Of a stretch of 64,000 nucleotides of DNA, positions 1-10,852 are shown one piece after another. Numbering within the stretch: the stretch's first letter is position 1; the number at the start of each line of letters is the position of its first letter. This stretch comes from Topomyia yanbarensis (taxonomy: Eukaryota > Arthropoda > Insecta > Diptera > Culicidae), in the NCBI RefSeq assembly GCF_030247195.1, contig NC_080672.1:66877771-66941770 (forward strand), written 5' to 3'. A program made the position numbers and the translations under genes. Below the pieces are notes generated by a model. The model was not told the DNA's origin, ran no database searches, and saw only the letters and a list, made by a program, of their open reading frames with translations.

Positions 1-40
1 TCTGTGCGTGTGTATGTATGTTTGTGTATATGTATGTACT
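1..40 (-). repeat. Distal end of the split host repeat (GT/GTAT microsatellite)
   Basis: This GT/GTAT-rich tract matches the reverse complement of the microsatellite at about 8955-9000 in the plus-strand host repeat, including its edge (tctgtg then gtgtatgtatg). It is best read as the continuation of the host-repeat arm that resumes at 5739, separated from it by the R1-type element. The rest of this arm lies left of the window. Confidence 0.6.
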
Positions 41-287
41 TTTTTTTACAATGGAGAAGACCTTTACATCCTAGCCCAGTACACGTGCTATTGGTAGGGT
101 CCAAGCTACCGCACGGGGTGTACCGGGGGCGTGTCTGGCCCGAATGGTGACGCTGCCATTAATACCGACTAAACTTCATTGGGCTCTGCCATCGTTCCTC
201 CCAGGAACTACCTGTCGGTATTACTTCTGGGGGGATGGCTGTACTTAATGTACTCATTCACTCTCACTCACGCGTTCATACGTCCTG

Positions 288-573
288 TATGAGGCTTACT
301 TGGGTGCTCTCTCTACGGCACCTTGATTCACTCTCAAACACTCCCACATGAGGCTGACTTTTGTGCTCACCTTTTTCGTTCCTTGCGAGGCTGACTTGTG
401 TGCTCACCCTATCACCTGGTTCACTCTCGATCGTGCCACTCTATTGTACCTCTGTCACTCCCCCTGGCATCCCATGTGGGACATTTTTCTTAGGCCCCAT
501 TTCTGACATACCATGTGAGGCTGACTTTTGTGCTCACCCTTAACATGCCGTGTGAGACTGACTTGGATGCTCA
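288..573 (-). repeat. Reiterated unit in the 3' UTR of the R1-type element
   Basis: A unit of about 25 bp (plus-strand core gaggctgacttttgtgctc) occurs at about 288-310, 346-371, 387-408, 515-538 and 549-573 with small changes. The related element at 20.9-23.5 kb carries the same unit in a different number and order, so the array has changed since the copies separated. Confidence 0.7.
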
Positions 574-905
574 CCCTTTCACTCCTCTGCCACGCCATGA
601 GGAATCGATAGCTAAGTCCCAACATACTACGCTACGACCCTCCGGTCTTGGCATGAGGCAGTCCACTTATACGCCTATACACTCACTCCTCTGTCTTGCT
701 TCGGGGTGGCTGGGTTTACCCCTTACGCGGTTGCCAGTCGCTGCGCCAAACCTACCTCAGCATGAACAGACCATTCACTCCCTTTTTTGCGCTTGGCCTT
801 TTTCGCTCCAGCTAACCAATCACTAGTTAGCCGTGCCCGTCGTCTGTTGCTCGGTTCGCCAGATTACCTACAGGCAATCTAGATGGTAGCAGCCGAGACT
901 GCGTT
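574..905 (-). other. Proximal 3' UTR of the R1-type element
   Basis: Non-coding part of the retrotransposon between the end of ORF2 and the reiterated 3' UTR units. It aligns by eye, reversed, with 22935-23240 of the second copy. Open frames here are not conserved between the copies and are not called. Confidence 0.6.
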
Positions 906-3645
906 CCACTTCTCCACCGATTGACACATCCGCTGAATAAGGGTATCAGACGTCAAGCATTGCTCTTCTTTCGACGTCGAACCGAGGACATACGAACAGT
1001 ATGTGTTCGGCAGTTTCGTCTACACCTGGGCAGTCCGGGCAGGCTTGGACCTCCGCGTGCCCGAACCTGTGGAGGTACTGTCGGAAACAGCCATGGCCTG
1101 ACAGGAATTGTGTCAGGTGGAAGTGAACTTCCCCATGGGGTCTTCCCACCCAGCTTGATATGCTAGGTATCAGCCGGTGGGTCTACCTACCTTTCGAGGA
1201 GTTGTCCCACTCCCGCTGCCATCTGGCGACCGAGGTCACCCTGGTGCGCTCGCGGGCTCCTCTATTTACACGTAGCTCGAAACACTCCTCATCTTCCCGA
1301 ATGACCAGCCCGACTAGCATCATGCTCGCTATCATGCAGGATGCATCGTGTTATACCGTGCGGTAGGCAGATATCACTCTGAGGCACATCACGGTAGGTG
1401 CTCTCCAGTTTCTGTAGGTAACTGGTTACCCTCTGGCTCTTGACCATGACGGGCCGCCGTACCTGAGGATAGATACGGCAACGCCTGCCACTAACCTACG
1501 TCTACTGGCGCACACCTTTGAGCTGTTGGACTTCATCCTCGATAGAGCCGCAACAGCAGTCGACGCTCTCTTGCATGTATAGTCGACATGGCTGCCGAAG
1601 GTCAGCTTGTCGTCTATAATGACTCCGAGAGACTTCAGACTTCGCGGTGAAGTGATCGCGACTTCTCCCACATGGATAACTGCATGTTGTGCCGACTTGC
1701 GGTTGTTGACGATAACTACCTCCGTCTTATGATGAGCGAGCTCCAGGCCTCTCGCGCTCATCCATTCCTCCACCGTGTTGATCGCGTGTTCTGCGGTTAG
1801 TTCTACCTCAGGGATTGACTCACCGTAGACCTCCAAGGTTACGTCTTTGGCAAAGCCGACGATCTTGACCTCCGGAGGGAACTTCAGTCTCAGAACCCCG
1901 TCATACATGAGGTTTCATAGCACCGGGCCTAGGATCGAGCCCTGCGGGACTTTGGCGGTAATCGGAACCCTTTTTTGACCGGCATCGGTCTCGTATAGCA
2001 GTACGCGGTTCTGGAAGTAACTTTCCAGGATCCGGTACAGACCCACCGGTAGGCTAAGCCGGTGTAACGAGAGCGCGATGGCATCCCAGCTTGCGCTGTT
2101 GAATGCGTTCTTCACGTCAAGTGTCACTAACGCACAGTATCGAATGCCTCGCCTTTTTCGTTGGATCGCTATCTCGGCAGTATTTATCACTGAGTTGAGA
2201 GCGTCCACTGTGGACTTACCCTTCCGAAAGCCAAACTGGTTGCTTGACAGGCCATCCGTACCTTCCGCGTACGGAGTTAGCCTGTTGAGGATAATCCTCT
2301 CAAGCAGTTTGCCAGTCGTTCCGATCAGACAGATTGGTCTGTACGCCGATGGGTCGCCTAGCGGCTTCCCGGGCCTCGGCAACAGCACCAATTTCTGCTT
2401 TTTCCATCTATCGGGGAAATGGCACTCGTCAAGGCATCTCTATATAGCTAGCCTGAACATGTTCGGGTTCGCTATGATCGCTGCCTTGAGAGCGTTGTTT
2501 GGAACTCCATCCGGCCCTAGAGCTTTGTTCATTGCTAGGGATTTAGCCACTGCGAGTAGTTCTTCATTCGTCACTGGAGCCACCATTTCGGCCGTGCCCA
2601 CACTGTCTCGTAGTGCAGGTGGCCAGGGGCTTGTGGCTCGAGACGGGAAGAGTACTTCGATAATCGTTGCCAACCGGTCCGGAGACCATTCTGGGGGTGA
2701 AGAGCCCCCTTTGGTCTTGGCCATCACAATCCTGTAGGCGTCACCCCACGGATTCGCGTTGGCACTCTCACACAGGTTGTCGAAACACGCTCTTTGCTGT
2801 TTTTAATGGCCTTGTTAAGGGCCAATTTCGCAGCTCGAAACACTTCACGGCGGTTCTCTCTTGCATCCTCGGTGCGAGCTCTTTGCATCCTACGTCTAGC
2901 TCTGAGGCAGGCTGACCGTAGCGCTGCAATCTCGGCACTCCACCAGTATACCGGGCATCTGCCGTTTCTTGGCAGTGTTTTTCTCGGCATAGTGGCGTCG
3001 CACGCGCGTGATAGAACAGCTACCAGCGCATCCCCGCTTAGACTGTCGGTGTTGGCCTCCAGTCCCACGGCCGCGGTGAAAGCTTCGCTGTCGAAGTGAT
3101 TGGACTTCTACCCGCGTACCTGACAGGGATCTCCCGCCCTCGGATGCTGCACACCATAGTTGATCCTAAAGCGGATTGCTAAATGATCGCTATGGGTGTA
3201 GTCTTCGTCTACCCTCCATTCCATGCCTGGAGCCAGACTCGGGCTGGCAAATGTTACGTCAATCCACGCCTCCACCCCGTTTCTATGGAATGTACTAGCG
3301 GAGCGGTTTCCGGCCCACTAGGTCTGACGAGAGCCTGTCGATCATCTGGTTGAACTGTTCTATTGGCCACCTTGGTGGAGCGTAGCAGCTGCAATAGAAC
3401 ACACCATTGATCTTGGCAATCGCAACACCCTCGGCGGAGGAGTGTATTACCTCTTGAACCGGGAACCGTCCCGTTGTACAGATTGCCACCATTCCAGACC
3501 CGTCCGACACCCAATTGCCGTTGCCGGCAGGGATGTTGTACGGGTCTGATAGGAGGGCGACATCTGTTCTCGACTCCGAGACCGACTGCCACAGCAGCTG
3601 TTGGGCTGCTGCACAATGGTTAAGATTTAGCTGTGTGACGTTCAC
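906..3645 (-). pseudogene. ORF2 of R1-clade element: endonuclease / reverse transcriptase, broken
   Basis: Target-primed replication polyprotein of the retrotransposon, now in pieces. The N-terminal block (3645-3295) is an APE-type endonuclease (LNLNHC start, then LLSDPYN, SDGSGMVAI and YCSCYAPP). The RT blocks follow: MNKALGPDGVPN near 2485, LLERIILNRL and FGFRKGKS near 2240-2300, DVKNAFNSASWD near 2090-2130 and PQGSILGPVL near 1930. The C-terminal zinc-like motif (CPDC ... ETAEH ... CPRF) is near 970-1050. The catalytic Y/FxDD box reads FAKD near 1850, so a key aspartate is lost. A small deletion relative to the second copy puts a stop at 946. The start codon position reads GTG and overlaps the ORF1 stop, consistent with an ancestral ATGA-type overlap. 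Several frameshifts separate the blocks. Confidence 0.85.
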
Positions 3646-5435
3646 GGCTTCTTCTTATTTACCTCACCGAAGGGACACGAAGGTCCGCCCATAGCATGTT
3701 TATGGGCTTGCTTCTTAGCGGTGCAGATAAGGCACTTGTGCGCCTTAGGGCAACCCCGCTCCTTATGCCCCTCCTCGCCGCAGCGACGACATAGTTTGCT
3801 CCTGTCTATGCCGTTGCACTCGTAGGCTGGGGTATGCTAATTGGGCATACCGACCAGCCGATCTTCAGCTTCCCTTTCTCAGTTACCTTTTTGGCATCCG
3901 CCTTCAGTAGCCTGAGGTAGGCTACTTGGGTGCCAGAGTGTCCCTCTCTAAAACGCACAGAGGCCCGCTCGATTGTGACGTCGCATTGCTCCTTAACGGC
4001 TGCGACGACATCTTCTGCGGTCGTGAACTCGTCCAGATGCTTGCACTGGAGAGTCATTTCCGCCCCTAGCGACCCGACCTGGGCGCCTTCACCAAGGACC
4101 TCTTGGGCCAAGGCCTTGTACAGCGCACTAGATTGTGCGCCTCGCTTCAGCACCAGAAGCATTTCTCCCGTGTTGGTGCGTCTCATGCTACGCACATCTT
4201 GCCCAAGGGCCGAAAGGCTTTCGGCCGCCTTCATCGACTTTAGGACGTCGGCGTATTTGTCCTTGTCGGTTTTTAACCACAAGGCCTCGCCTCTGTCCTT
4301 GGCCTTTTTCACGGACCGCGGTACCTCCGGTGTCGGTGCCGGCTTCTTCCTGGTGACCAGCGTCCAGGGGTTAACGCCCCCTGCCCCGGTTGCGCCGGCT
4401 CTGCCCAGCGAGGTCACTCTCGCCCTCGCTTACCTCGACCAAACGGCGTCTGGCCTTAACGGTTGCACGCCGTGTAGTGTCGGTTTTTGCACCCTCGCCT
4501 GGCGACTTCCTAGGGCGCTTCGCGTTCGGCGCCGTCTTACGATTGCCCTTGCCTTTTCCCTTCGAGGGGAACTCGGCCGCCGCTCCGAGCGACGTGGCTG
4601 CTCCATAGAAGGTGAAGGCCACTGTCTGAGTGCCTGTATCGACCTTCTCTCTTCCCTCCCTCTTGGAGGCCACTGTCTGGGTTTCTCTGTCGGACTTCTC
4701 CCGACATTTCACCCTCTTGGCATAAGCCTGCTGTTCCTGTCTTGCGACACGAACAGTTTTCCGGAGCACCAGGAGGCTCTGCTTTAACTCCTTGTCTATG
4801 TTTTGCTTTACGCTAGTGAACTCGATTATTTTTTTTTCAATTTGTTTATTTGATAAGGCACGTATGCGTTAGCTTAAAGGTGCCATTTTTTCATTGTTTT
4901 ACATTTTGAATTTCTTAAAACTAGGGGGTTACACATTTCAATATTATTTTGTTTTATATAATGAAACTAAAAAAAAAACTTTGCAGCTAACTTATACATA
5001 TAAAAGAGGGTATAATATAATATTCGTAAGATTTGGGGGACGGGTCATTTTGTGTGTTCTTTGTATAGTAATTCACTTTATGATTTTTAGAAGGGAGATT
5101 GTAGGAGAAATTAATTATTAACTAAGCGGAACATTTTACAAGCTTATTAACTAGAAATAACTAGAAAGAGTGGTTCAAGATTAAGGGGAATTAATTAGGG
5201 CTATTTTAAAGTAGTGGTACTGTTGGGCATTTCTTAACGAGATTAAATATTGATCAACTAAAACTAAGCACTTAAGTTTTGGGAATATATTCAAGGGGAG
5301 AAGGGTGAACTCGATTATTGAATCGAGCTGCTCCACCACTTTGCGCATCGCGGATAGTGGCCCGTCCAGTGCGTTGGTAGGGCTACTTCCTACCACTACT
5401 GGGGGGTCACTGGTGCTATCAGATGCAGCACTCAT
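3642..5435 (-). pseudogene. ORF1 (gag-like) of R1-clade element, interrupted and frameshifted
   Basis: RNA-binding ORF1 protein of the retrotransposon. It starts with MSAASDSTSDPPVVVG at 5435. Codon 44 or so is interrupted by an inserted element, and the frame resumes at about 4830 into a basic, Lys/Arg-rich region (SKGKGKGNRK, KRPRKSPGEG). A frameshift near 4400 leads into the conserved central domain (WTLVTRKKP, GEMLLVLKRG). A second frameshift near 3835-3845 separates this from the zinc knuckles, read as CRRCGEEGHKERGC followed by a second CX2C knuckle ending GGPSC. The stop overlaps the ORF2 start. CCHC knuckles plus position upstream of an APE/RT ORF identify it as ORF1; it cannot be translated intact. 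Confidence 0.8.
4831..5304 (-). mobile_element. 474-bp retro-insertion inside ORF1, with 15-bp target duplication
   Basis: The 15-mer gtgaactcgattatt occurs perfectly at 4816-4830 and 5305-5319, on either side of this segment, and removing one copy restores the ORF1 frame. On minus the insert ends in an AATAAA and an A-run (T-run from 4831 on plus), so it is the 3' part of a retroelement integrated by target-primed reverse transcription. It is AT-rich, unlike the GC-richer element around it, and shows no coding domain. A similar 3' end (gttaagctaacgcat) occurs near 47150, suggesting a dispersed family. Confidence 0.85.
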
Positions 5436-5738
5436 CGCTCCCCTACTCTCCCCACGGGGGGAGACCTCGCCAAACCACCTCTAGCAAAGGGGTTTGGCAC
5501 CTCCGTTTGTTTATTGTAATTTTTGTTTTTGTTCTCCATTTCAGTACCCAGGAGTAGCGCGAGAATAAATGTCCGCCACGCCAGAGCTCCGCATTAACGT
5601 GATAAGGGACGCTTACTGTGGGGGTTGCCCAGGTACCCACAGGCTCCGTTAACGATCGAGCATCTTTTTCACCCCCTCGATCACTCATCCCTCGGCACGG
5701 GTCGCTTCACGCCTTGGAATTGGGGTTATGACCTATCT

Positions 5739-6972
5739 GTATGTATGTATGTGTGTGTATGTGACCAAAAATGTCACTCATTTTTCTCAGAGACGGCTGA
5801 ACCGATTTTGACAAACTAAGTCTCAAATGAAAGATGCAACGTTCCCATAGGCTGCTATTGAATTTCTAATGGATCCGACTTCAGGTTCCGGAATTACAGG
5901 GTGGTGAGCACGATCACGCAGAAAATGTCGATTTTAATAAATTCTTCAATGAATGTATAAAGGTGAAAATTTTTCCAAAATATGACCACAACTTCGATTT
6001 GTAGTATTATGTCACTAACATCCATTCAAAGTCTCTTTGGCCACATTGGCCACCATCATCGGTTGTGGAAGCCCCGGCGGAAGTATCCAAATTCAGAATA
6101 ACAGTCACATCGGTTTCTCGAAGATGGCTAGACCGATTCAACCAAACTTAGTTTCAAATGAAAGGTATTGCGCCTCCGTAATTGGCTATTCAATTTCATT
6201 CCGATCCGACTTCCGGTTCCGGAGTTACAGGTTGTGGCGTGCGATCACATAGCAAATTCCGATTCAAACCGATAATCCGATGAAAGCAAAAAAGTTAAAA
6301 ATTTCGCTAAAATGTCTCTCAAACAACTTAAATTTGCAGTTCTAGGTTACCGACGGCCAACCAAACTTTCGTTGACTACATTGACCACCATAGACGGTTC
6401 CGGAAGTGCACGGGAAAAGCGGCCATCTTTCAAAATTTACAAACTCACATCAGTTTCCCGGAAATGGTTGGGCCGATTTTCACAAACTTAGTCCCATATG
6501 ATAACTATATTATCCCCGCAGATGTCTACAAAATTTCGTACGGATTGCTTATATGGTTCCGGAAATACAGACGGAACCGTTCGGTCACATATGAAATTCC
6601 CATATAAGCCGGAACTCATTTTTTTCAAAGGTCCCCCCTTTGAAATCAAATTCGTTTTTTTTGATGCCAAACATCTTTAAAATTCATGAAACGTCGAGAT
6701 TTTATGTTATCCCGAAAATTTTTTTTTTTATGAAAATCCACTTTTTGGGCCGATTTCGCACCTTTTATCAATTTAATATTACCGTGGCTGTTTTTTTTAT
6801 TTTACAAAATTTTAGAACTCGAATAATGATTTTTTTCTTGTATATAGTTGTCATGTCGTGTATAATAAAAATGTAATATATACATTGAAAGTTTTCAATG
6901 AATATCAATAACGAAAAAATTCTCGTGTTCAAGATTGAGAAAGACACAATTGCACCACGAGGTGGATTAAAA
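5739..6972 (-). repeat. Host repeat, minus-oriented arm of a head-to-head pair
   Basis: This segment is the reverse complement, with scattered differences, of 7733-9116. Shared stretches include the 'ccgattttgacaaacttagt' type phrases near 5800 and 8900, the 'gaccaccatagacggttccgg' phrase near 6385 and 8320, and the ends near 6950 and 7745 (gcaattgtg, cctttctca). It has no convincing ORF. The arm is cut at its microsatellite by the R1 insertion. The family is unclassified here; related fragments lie at 23.54-23.67 and 24.36-24.48 kb. Confidence 0.8.
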
Positions 6973-7561
6973 CAGATAGTAACTGTGCGAATAGGTCTGG
7001 CCTTGTTCTGAATGTATAACTATCGAATCCATTTGGTTGTTTTTTAAGATTGTTTTTTTTCATTTCTTTTATTTCTAGCTGTTGACGATCGAGTATTAGA
7101 CGCTTTTGAAACACCGTGAACAGAACTTGCAGATTAGCTAAGCCTTTTTAGAAGTATTCTTCTTATTTCCTGACTTTCGTTTGGACTGCATAAAATAACT
7201 TGCACTTCTTTTGACGCTATTTTTGAAAGCGCTTTTTAGATATAAACGAATTATGTATTTTTAGATAGAACAGACATACGTCCATATATGTAAGATGCAT
7301 ATAATTTTTTGGCTTAATATTTCAAAACATATATGTGTTTTTAGGGGTTCATTTAACCATCTTGATCCCTATCTTTATGCTAGGTTTACTGCGAAAGTTG
7401 CTAACGGTTGAATGTTGTTTGTTGCTTGTTCTTACAAGTTACGTTTGTGAATCCGTCTTCGTGGAAATTTGTTTCATAGTTGGCTGTTGGTTTTAAGATA
7501 CTAAGTGCAATCTGAATGGTTCTCCGTGATTACGATATGTCCAATTACGTGAATGCCATGT
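6973..7561. other. Spacer between the two host-repeat arms
   Basis: About 590 bp of AT-rich sequence without a coding signal. It ends with the 11-mer tgaatgccatg, which recurs at about 9116-9128 just after the plus-oriented arm. Confidence 0.5.
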
Positions 7562-7729
7562 GGTGGTGGGCATAGCGTAGTTGGTAAATCGATTGCCTTG
7601 TACGCAGCGCACCTGGGTTCCAGTCCCGACCCCGCACATGAGGTTAGAAATTTTTCATAAGAGATTTTTCTAACCCGAAGAGGCGAATGACCGTAAGTTT
7701 AAAACCTCTAAAATCGAAATAAAAAAAAA
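7562..7729 (+). mobile_element. tRNA-derived SINE, copy A
   Basis: The 5' part is tRNA-like with an A box (tagcgtagttggtaaatcg) and a B box (gggttccagtcccgac), followed by a conserved tRNA-unrelated body (gttagaaatttttcataag, cgaatgacc) and an A-rich tail ending ataaaaaaaaa. The same SINE occurs at 52.7 kb (plus), 56.9 kb (minus) and as a scrap at 62.3 kb. The lack of tRNA folding beyond the promoter boxes and the shared body show it is a SINE, not a tRNA gene. Confidence 0.85.
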
Positions 7730-7732
7730 CCT

Positions 7733-9116
7733 ATTTTAATCCACCTAGCGGTGCAATTGTGCCTTTCTCAATCATGAATCACGAGAATGTGTGCGTTGTT
7801 TATATTCATTAAAAGCTTTTAAATGCATACATTACATTTTATTATTGTACATCACATGACAACTATATACAGGAAAATAAATCAAAAATTTTGAAGACGA
7901 AAAAACAGCCACGGTAATATTGAACTGAAAAAAGGTGCGAAATCGGCAAAGTCCCAAAAAGTCGATTTTTACAAAAAAAATTTTTTCGATATAACATAAA
8001 ATCTCGACGTTTCATGCATTTTAAAGATGTTTTGCATCAAAAATACGAATTCGATTTCTGAAATTTCATGGGGTCCCCCATTTGAAAAAAAAATTTGAGT
8101 TCCGGTTTATATGGGAATTTCATATATGACCGGACGATTTAGTCTATATTTCCGGCCCCATATAAGCGATCCGTACGAAATTTTATAAACATCTGTGGGG
8201 ATATTATAGCTGTCATTTGGGACTAAGTTTGTGAAAATCGGCCCAACCATTTCCGGGAAACTGATGTGAGTTCGTAAATTTTGAAAGATGGCCGCTTTTC
8301 CCGGGCACTTCCGGAACCGTCTATGGTGGTCAATGTAGTCAACGAAAGTTTGGTTGGCCGTCGGTGACCTAGAACAGCAAATTTAAGTTGTTTGAGAGAC
8401 ATTTTAGCGAAATTTTTACCTTTTTTGCTTTCATCGGAGTATCGGTTTGAATCACAATTTGCTATGTGATCGCACGCCACAACCTATAACTCCGGAACCG
8501 GAAGTCGGATCGGGATGAAATTAAATAGCCATTTACGGGGACGCAATACTTTTCATTTTAGTCCAAGTTTAGTTGAATCGGTCTAGCCATCTCCGAGAAA
8601 CCAGTCACATCGGTTATTCTGAATTTAAATACTTCCGCCGGGGCTTCCTGAACCGATGATGGTGGCCAATGTGGCCAAATAGACTTTGAATGGATGTTAG
8701 TGACCTAATACTACAAATCGAAGCAGCTGTGGTCATATTTTCGAAAAAATTTCACCTTTATGCATTCATTGCAGAATTTATTAAAATCGACATTTTCTGC
8801 GTGTTCGTACTCATCACCCTGTAATTCCGGAACCGGAAGTCGGAACCATTCGAAATTCAATAGCAGCCTTCGGGAACGTTGCACCTTTCATTTGAGACTA
8901 AGTTTGTCAAAATCGGTTCAGCCATCTCTGAGAAAATTGTGTGAGTTTAAATGACACACACACATACACACACACACACATACATACACACACAGACATT
9001 TGCCGATCTCGACGAACTGAATCGAATGGTGTATGACACTCGGCCCTCCGGGCCTCCGTTAAAAAGTCGATTTTTACAGTGATTGCACAGCCTTTCTTTA
9101 TATGAGAAAGGCAAAA
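7733..9116 (+). repeat. Host repeat, plus-oriented arm, complete to its 3' end
   Basis: Inverted counterpart of 5739-6972. It begins in ttttaatccacctagcggtg and runs through a CA/CATA microsatellite (about 8955-8997) to an end reading gatctcgacgaactgaatcg ... tatgagaaaggcaaaac. The start and end both carry the motif cctttctca / tgagaaagg in inverted orientation, so short imperfect terminal inverted repeats are possible. An 11-bp direct repeat brackets the SINE plus this arm. No coding capacity was seen. Confidence 0.75.
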
Positions 9117-10154
9117 CATGAATGCCATGTAGGAATCTGCCCTGGGTACCCAGCGTTGTATGACCATGGTTTGCATTGGATGGGCCGGTAAGAATGATTT
9201 GGTTTAGTCGGACGCATTCTCTAAAAGATAAGATTTTTTTTTAATATTGGCTTTAACGAAATCCGCTTCTCCGTTGTATTTTTTAATGATGCCAAAAGAA
9301 CATTCGACAATGCGCTGAATGATGTTTCACGAAACGAATAATCCGGTTTGGGTAAAGGTCCTAAACATAATCAATACAGAATGTTTCAGGTGGTAGAATT
9401 ATGCAGTGTGGATATCAGCTCCACGTGCACCTTCAATAATTAGAAAAAAACAATAGCAACAGAGTTTGGTCGCACAAGGCCATATTTCTGCTAAATATTG
9501 TCACTCGTTTTTTATTCACTTTCACAACGAATTCAGTTCAGCAATTTCCTAGAAACCAAGATATCGGCGAAGTGAAATTTGTTTACTGATTCCCAGTGAA
9601 ATATTTTTCGATTTTCAGCTATCAACCGTCACTTGTTCTGAAAAGTCAGCACAAAAATTGTTTGCTGAGATTTAATCAATTGTTACTCCCGATAGTCGAG
9701 TGTCCACAGTTTAGGTTTTGTAAAACGGGACTTTATGAATTTCACGAACATTCTCGGCAGTCGGCTGCCCTAATTAAAAAATGCTAATCGTAAGCTACAC
9801 CAATAGCGAAACTGTGGGAATTACCAGTTGTCTTTCAACGTTTTTGTGAACTAAAAACCCAGCCGAGCGAACCAAAGTAGCTGGCGTCATGTAATTTTCG
9901 ATTGGCAAAGTACTGAAACTCGACTTAAACAAATATATGCACGATAACTTCTGATTTGAAAAGGTACTTCGGATGCAGTAATCCAAGATGGTTGCTACCC
10001 AGGTTTATATTGAAACTATAAAGCTCCTGTAAAATCATAACAATTGCTAAAATATTTCGACAACTCTAAACCGTCAAACTCTGTTGTTCGCAGCTTCGCC
10101 CCAAGAGTTAACACGATGTTTAACGCTGTACCCATTTTCTTTCTCTTCTTCCAG
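9117..10154. other. Intergenic or upstream intronic region before the ankyrin gene
   Basis: No supported gene. AT-rich sequence with degenerate repeat character at 9480-9990. It ends in a pyrimidine tract and AG at 10153-10154 that looks like a 3' splice acceptor, so its distal part is probably an intron in the 5' UTR of the ankyrin gene. Confidence 0.4.
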
Positions 10155-10852
10155 ATAACACCCTTCACCTGAAACGAGGTGCGCAAACAAGCGGCTGATC
10201 ACTAATTTTTACGACCCATCGTCGTCGCCGTCGTCGTCACTGAATACGCGAGCAGGAGCAGAGCCAAATATATACAGCAACCGAAAAAACCAGTTCCAGA
10301 AAGAGAGTCACGGATCCTCCCCGCCGGCCGTGTCCCACGTTGGATCAGCACTCAAGAAGATCGATAGGAAAGCACGCGAGAATCGAGTGGTACTAAATTA
10401 ATTAACGGACCTCCGCGTCGTTTATTTCGGCGGGCTGCTAGTTTTTTTTTGCTTCAACTTTTGGGGGAGTGCCCCAAACGGGAGTGTGCTGAGCAGATGA
10501 GGTCAATCGACACCTTTGCACCCGATCTTGTTGAGTCCGTCAAAACACGGCTCTCGACATGAAGCGGCGACCTCCGAAAGTGGTCTCGTACCTTCAGCAA
10601 CAACAGCAGCAACATCAGCCCCGATCGTTCCGAGAAAGAATAGCGCCGAACGATCGTGCCACCATGAACAGCTGAAGGAAGCACGCGGAGGAAACGCAAG
10701 TTTTCTGCACCATCTGTGATTGTAACACATTCCAACACCTCGCGGTATACAACAAAAAAATAAAGAAAGGAGCATAGAAGAAGGAAATTAGCTTTTAAGG
10801 ATCGCATAACATTATTAGTGCTACGTAAACAAATCCTCGCAAAACACGGAAA
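10155..10852 (+). other. Probable 5' UTR exon of the ankyrin-repeat gene
   Basis: The segment follows a strong acceptor (ttctttctcttcttccag) and runs without interruption into the long ORF. It is richer in CG and in GTC/CAG-type triplet runs (around 10210-10240 and 10590-10620) than the sequence upstream, as expected of insect 5' UTR. Short upstream ORFs are present but none is convincing as protein. The first exon and promoter were not identified. Confidence 0.5.

Larger units (their letters stand above)
41..5738 (-). mobile_element. R1-clade non-LTR retrotransposon, near full length, inactivated (Waldo-like target)
   Basis: Read on minus, the element has a 5' UTR (about 5738-5436), a gag-like ORF1 ending in zinc knuckles, ORF2 with APE-type endonuclease, reverse transcriptase and a C-terminal Cys/His motif, then a long 3' UTR ending in an A-run (T-run at 41-48 on plus). 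There is no RNase H region and no LTR. Both flanks are GT/GTAT microsatellite, that is ACAY-type repeat on the element strand. Several R1-clade families (Waldo, Mino) are known to target AC-type microsatellites. Frameshifts and stops in both ORFs make it non-functional. The clade is well supported by domain order; the family name is inference. Confidence 0.85.

Noticed and set aside
2078..2737. 219-codon open frame on plus
   Set aside because: Antisense shadow of the reverse transcriptase blocks on minus.
3930..4787. 285-codon open frame on plus
   Set aside because: Antisense shadow of the basic ORF1 of the R1-type element.
7562..7640. Possible tRNA gene
   Set aside because: Promoter boxes are present but the same 165-bp body and A-tail occur at three further places, one with a perfect target duplication, so it is a SINE.
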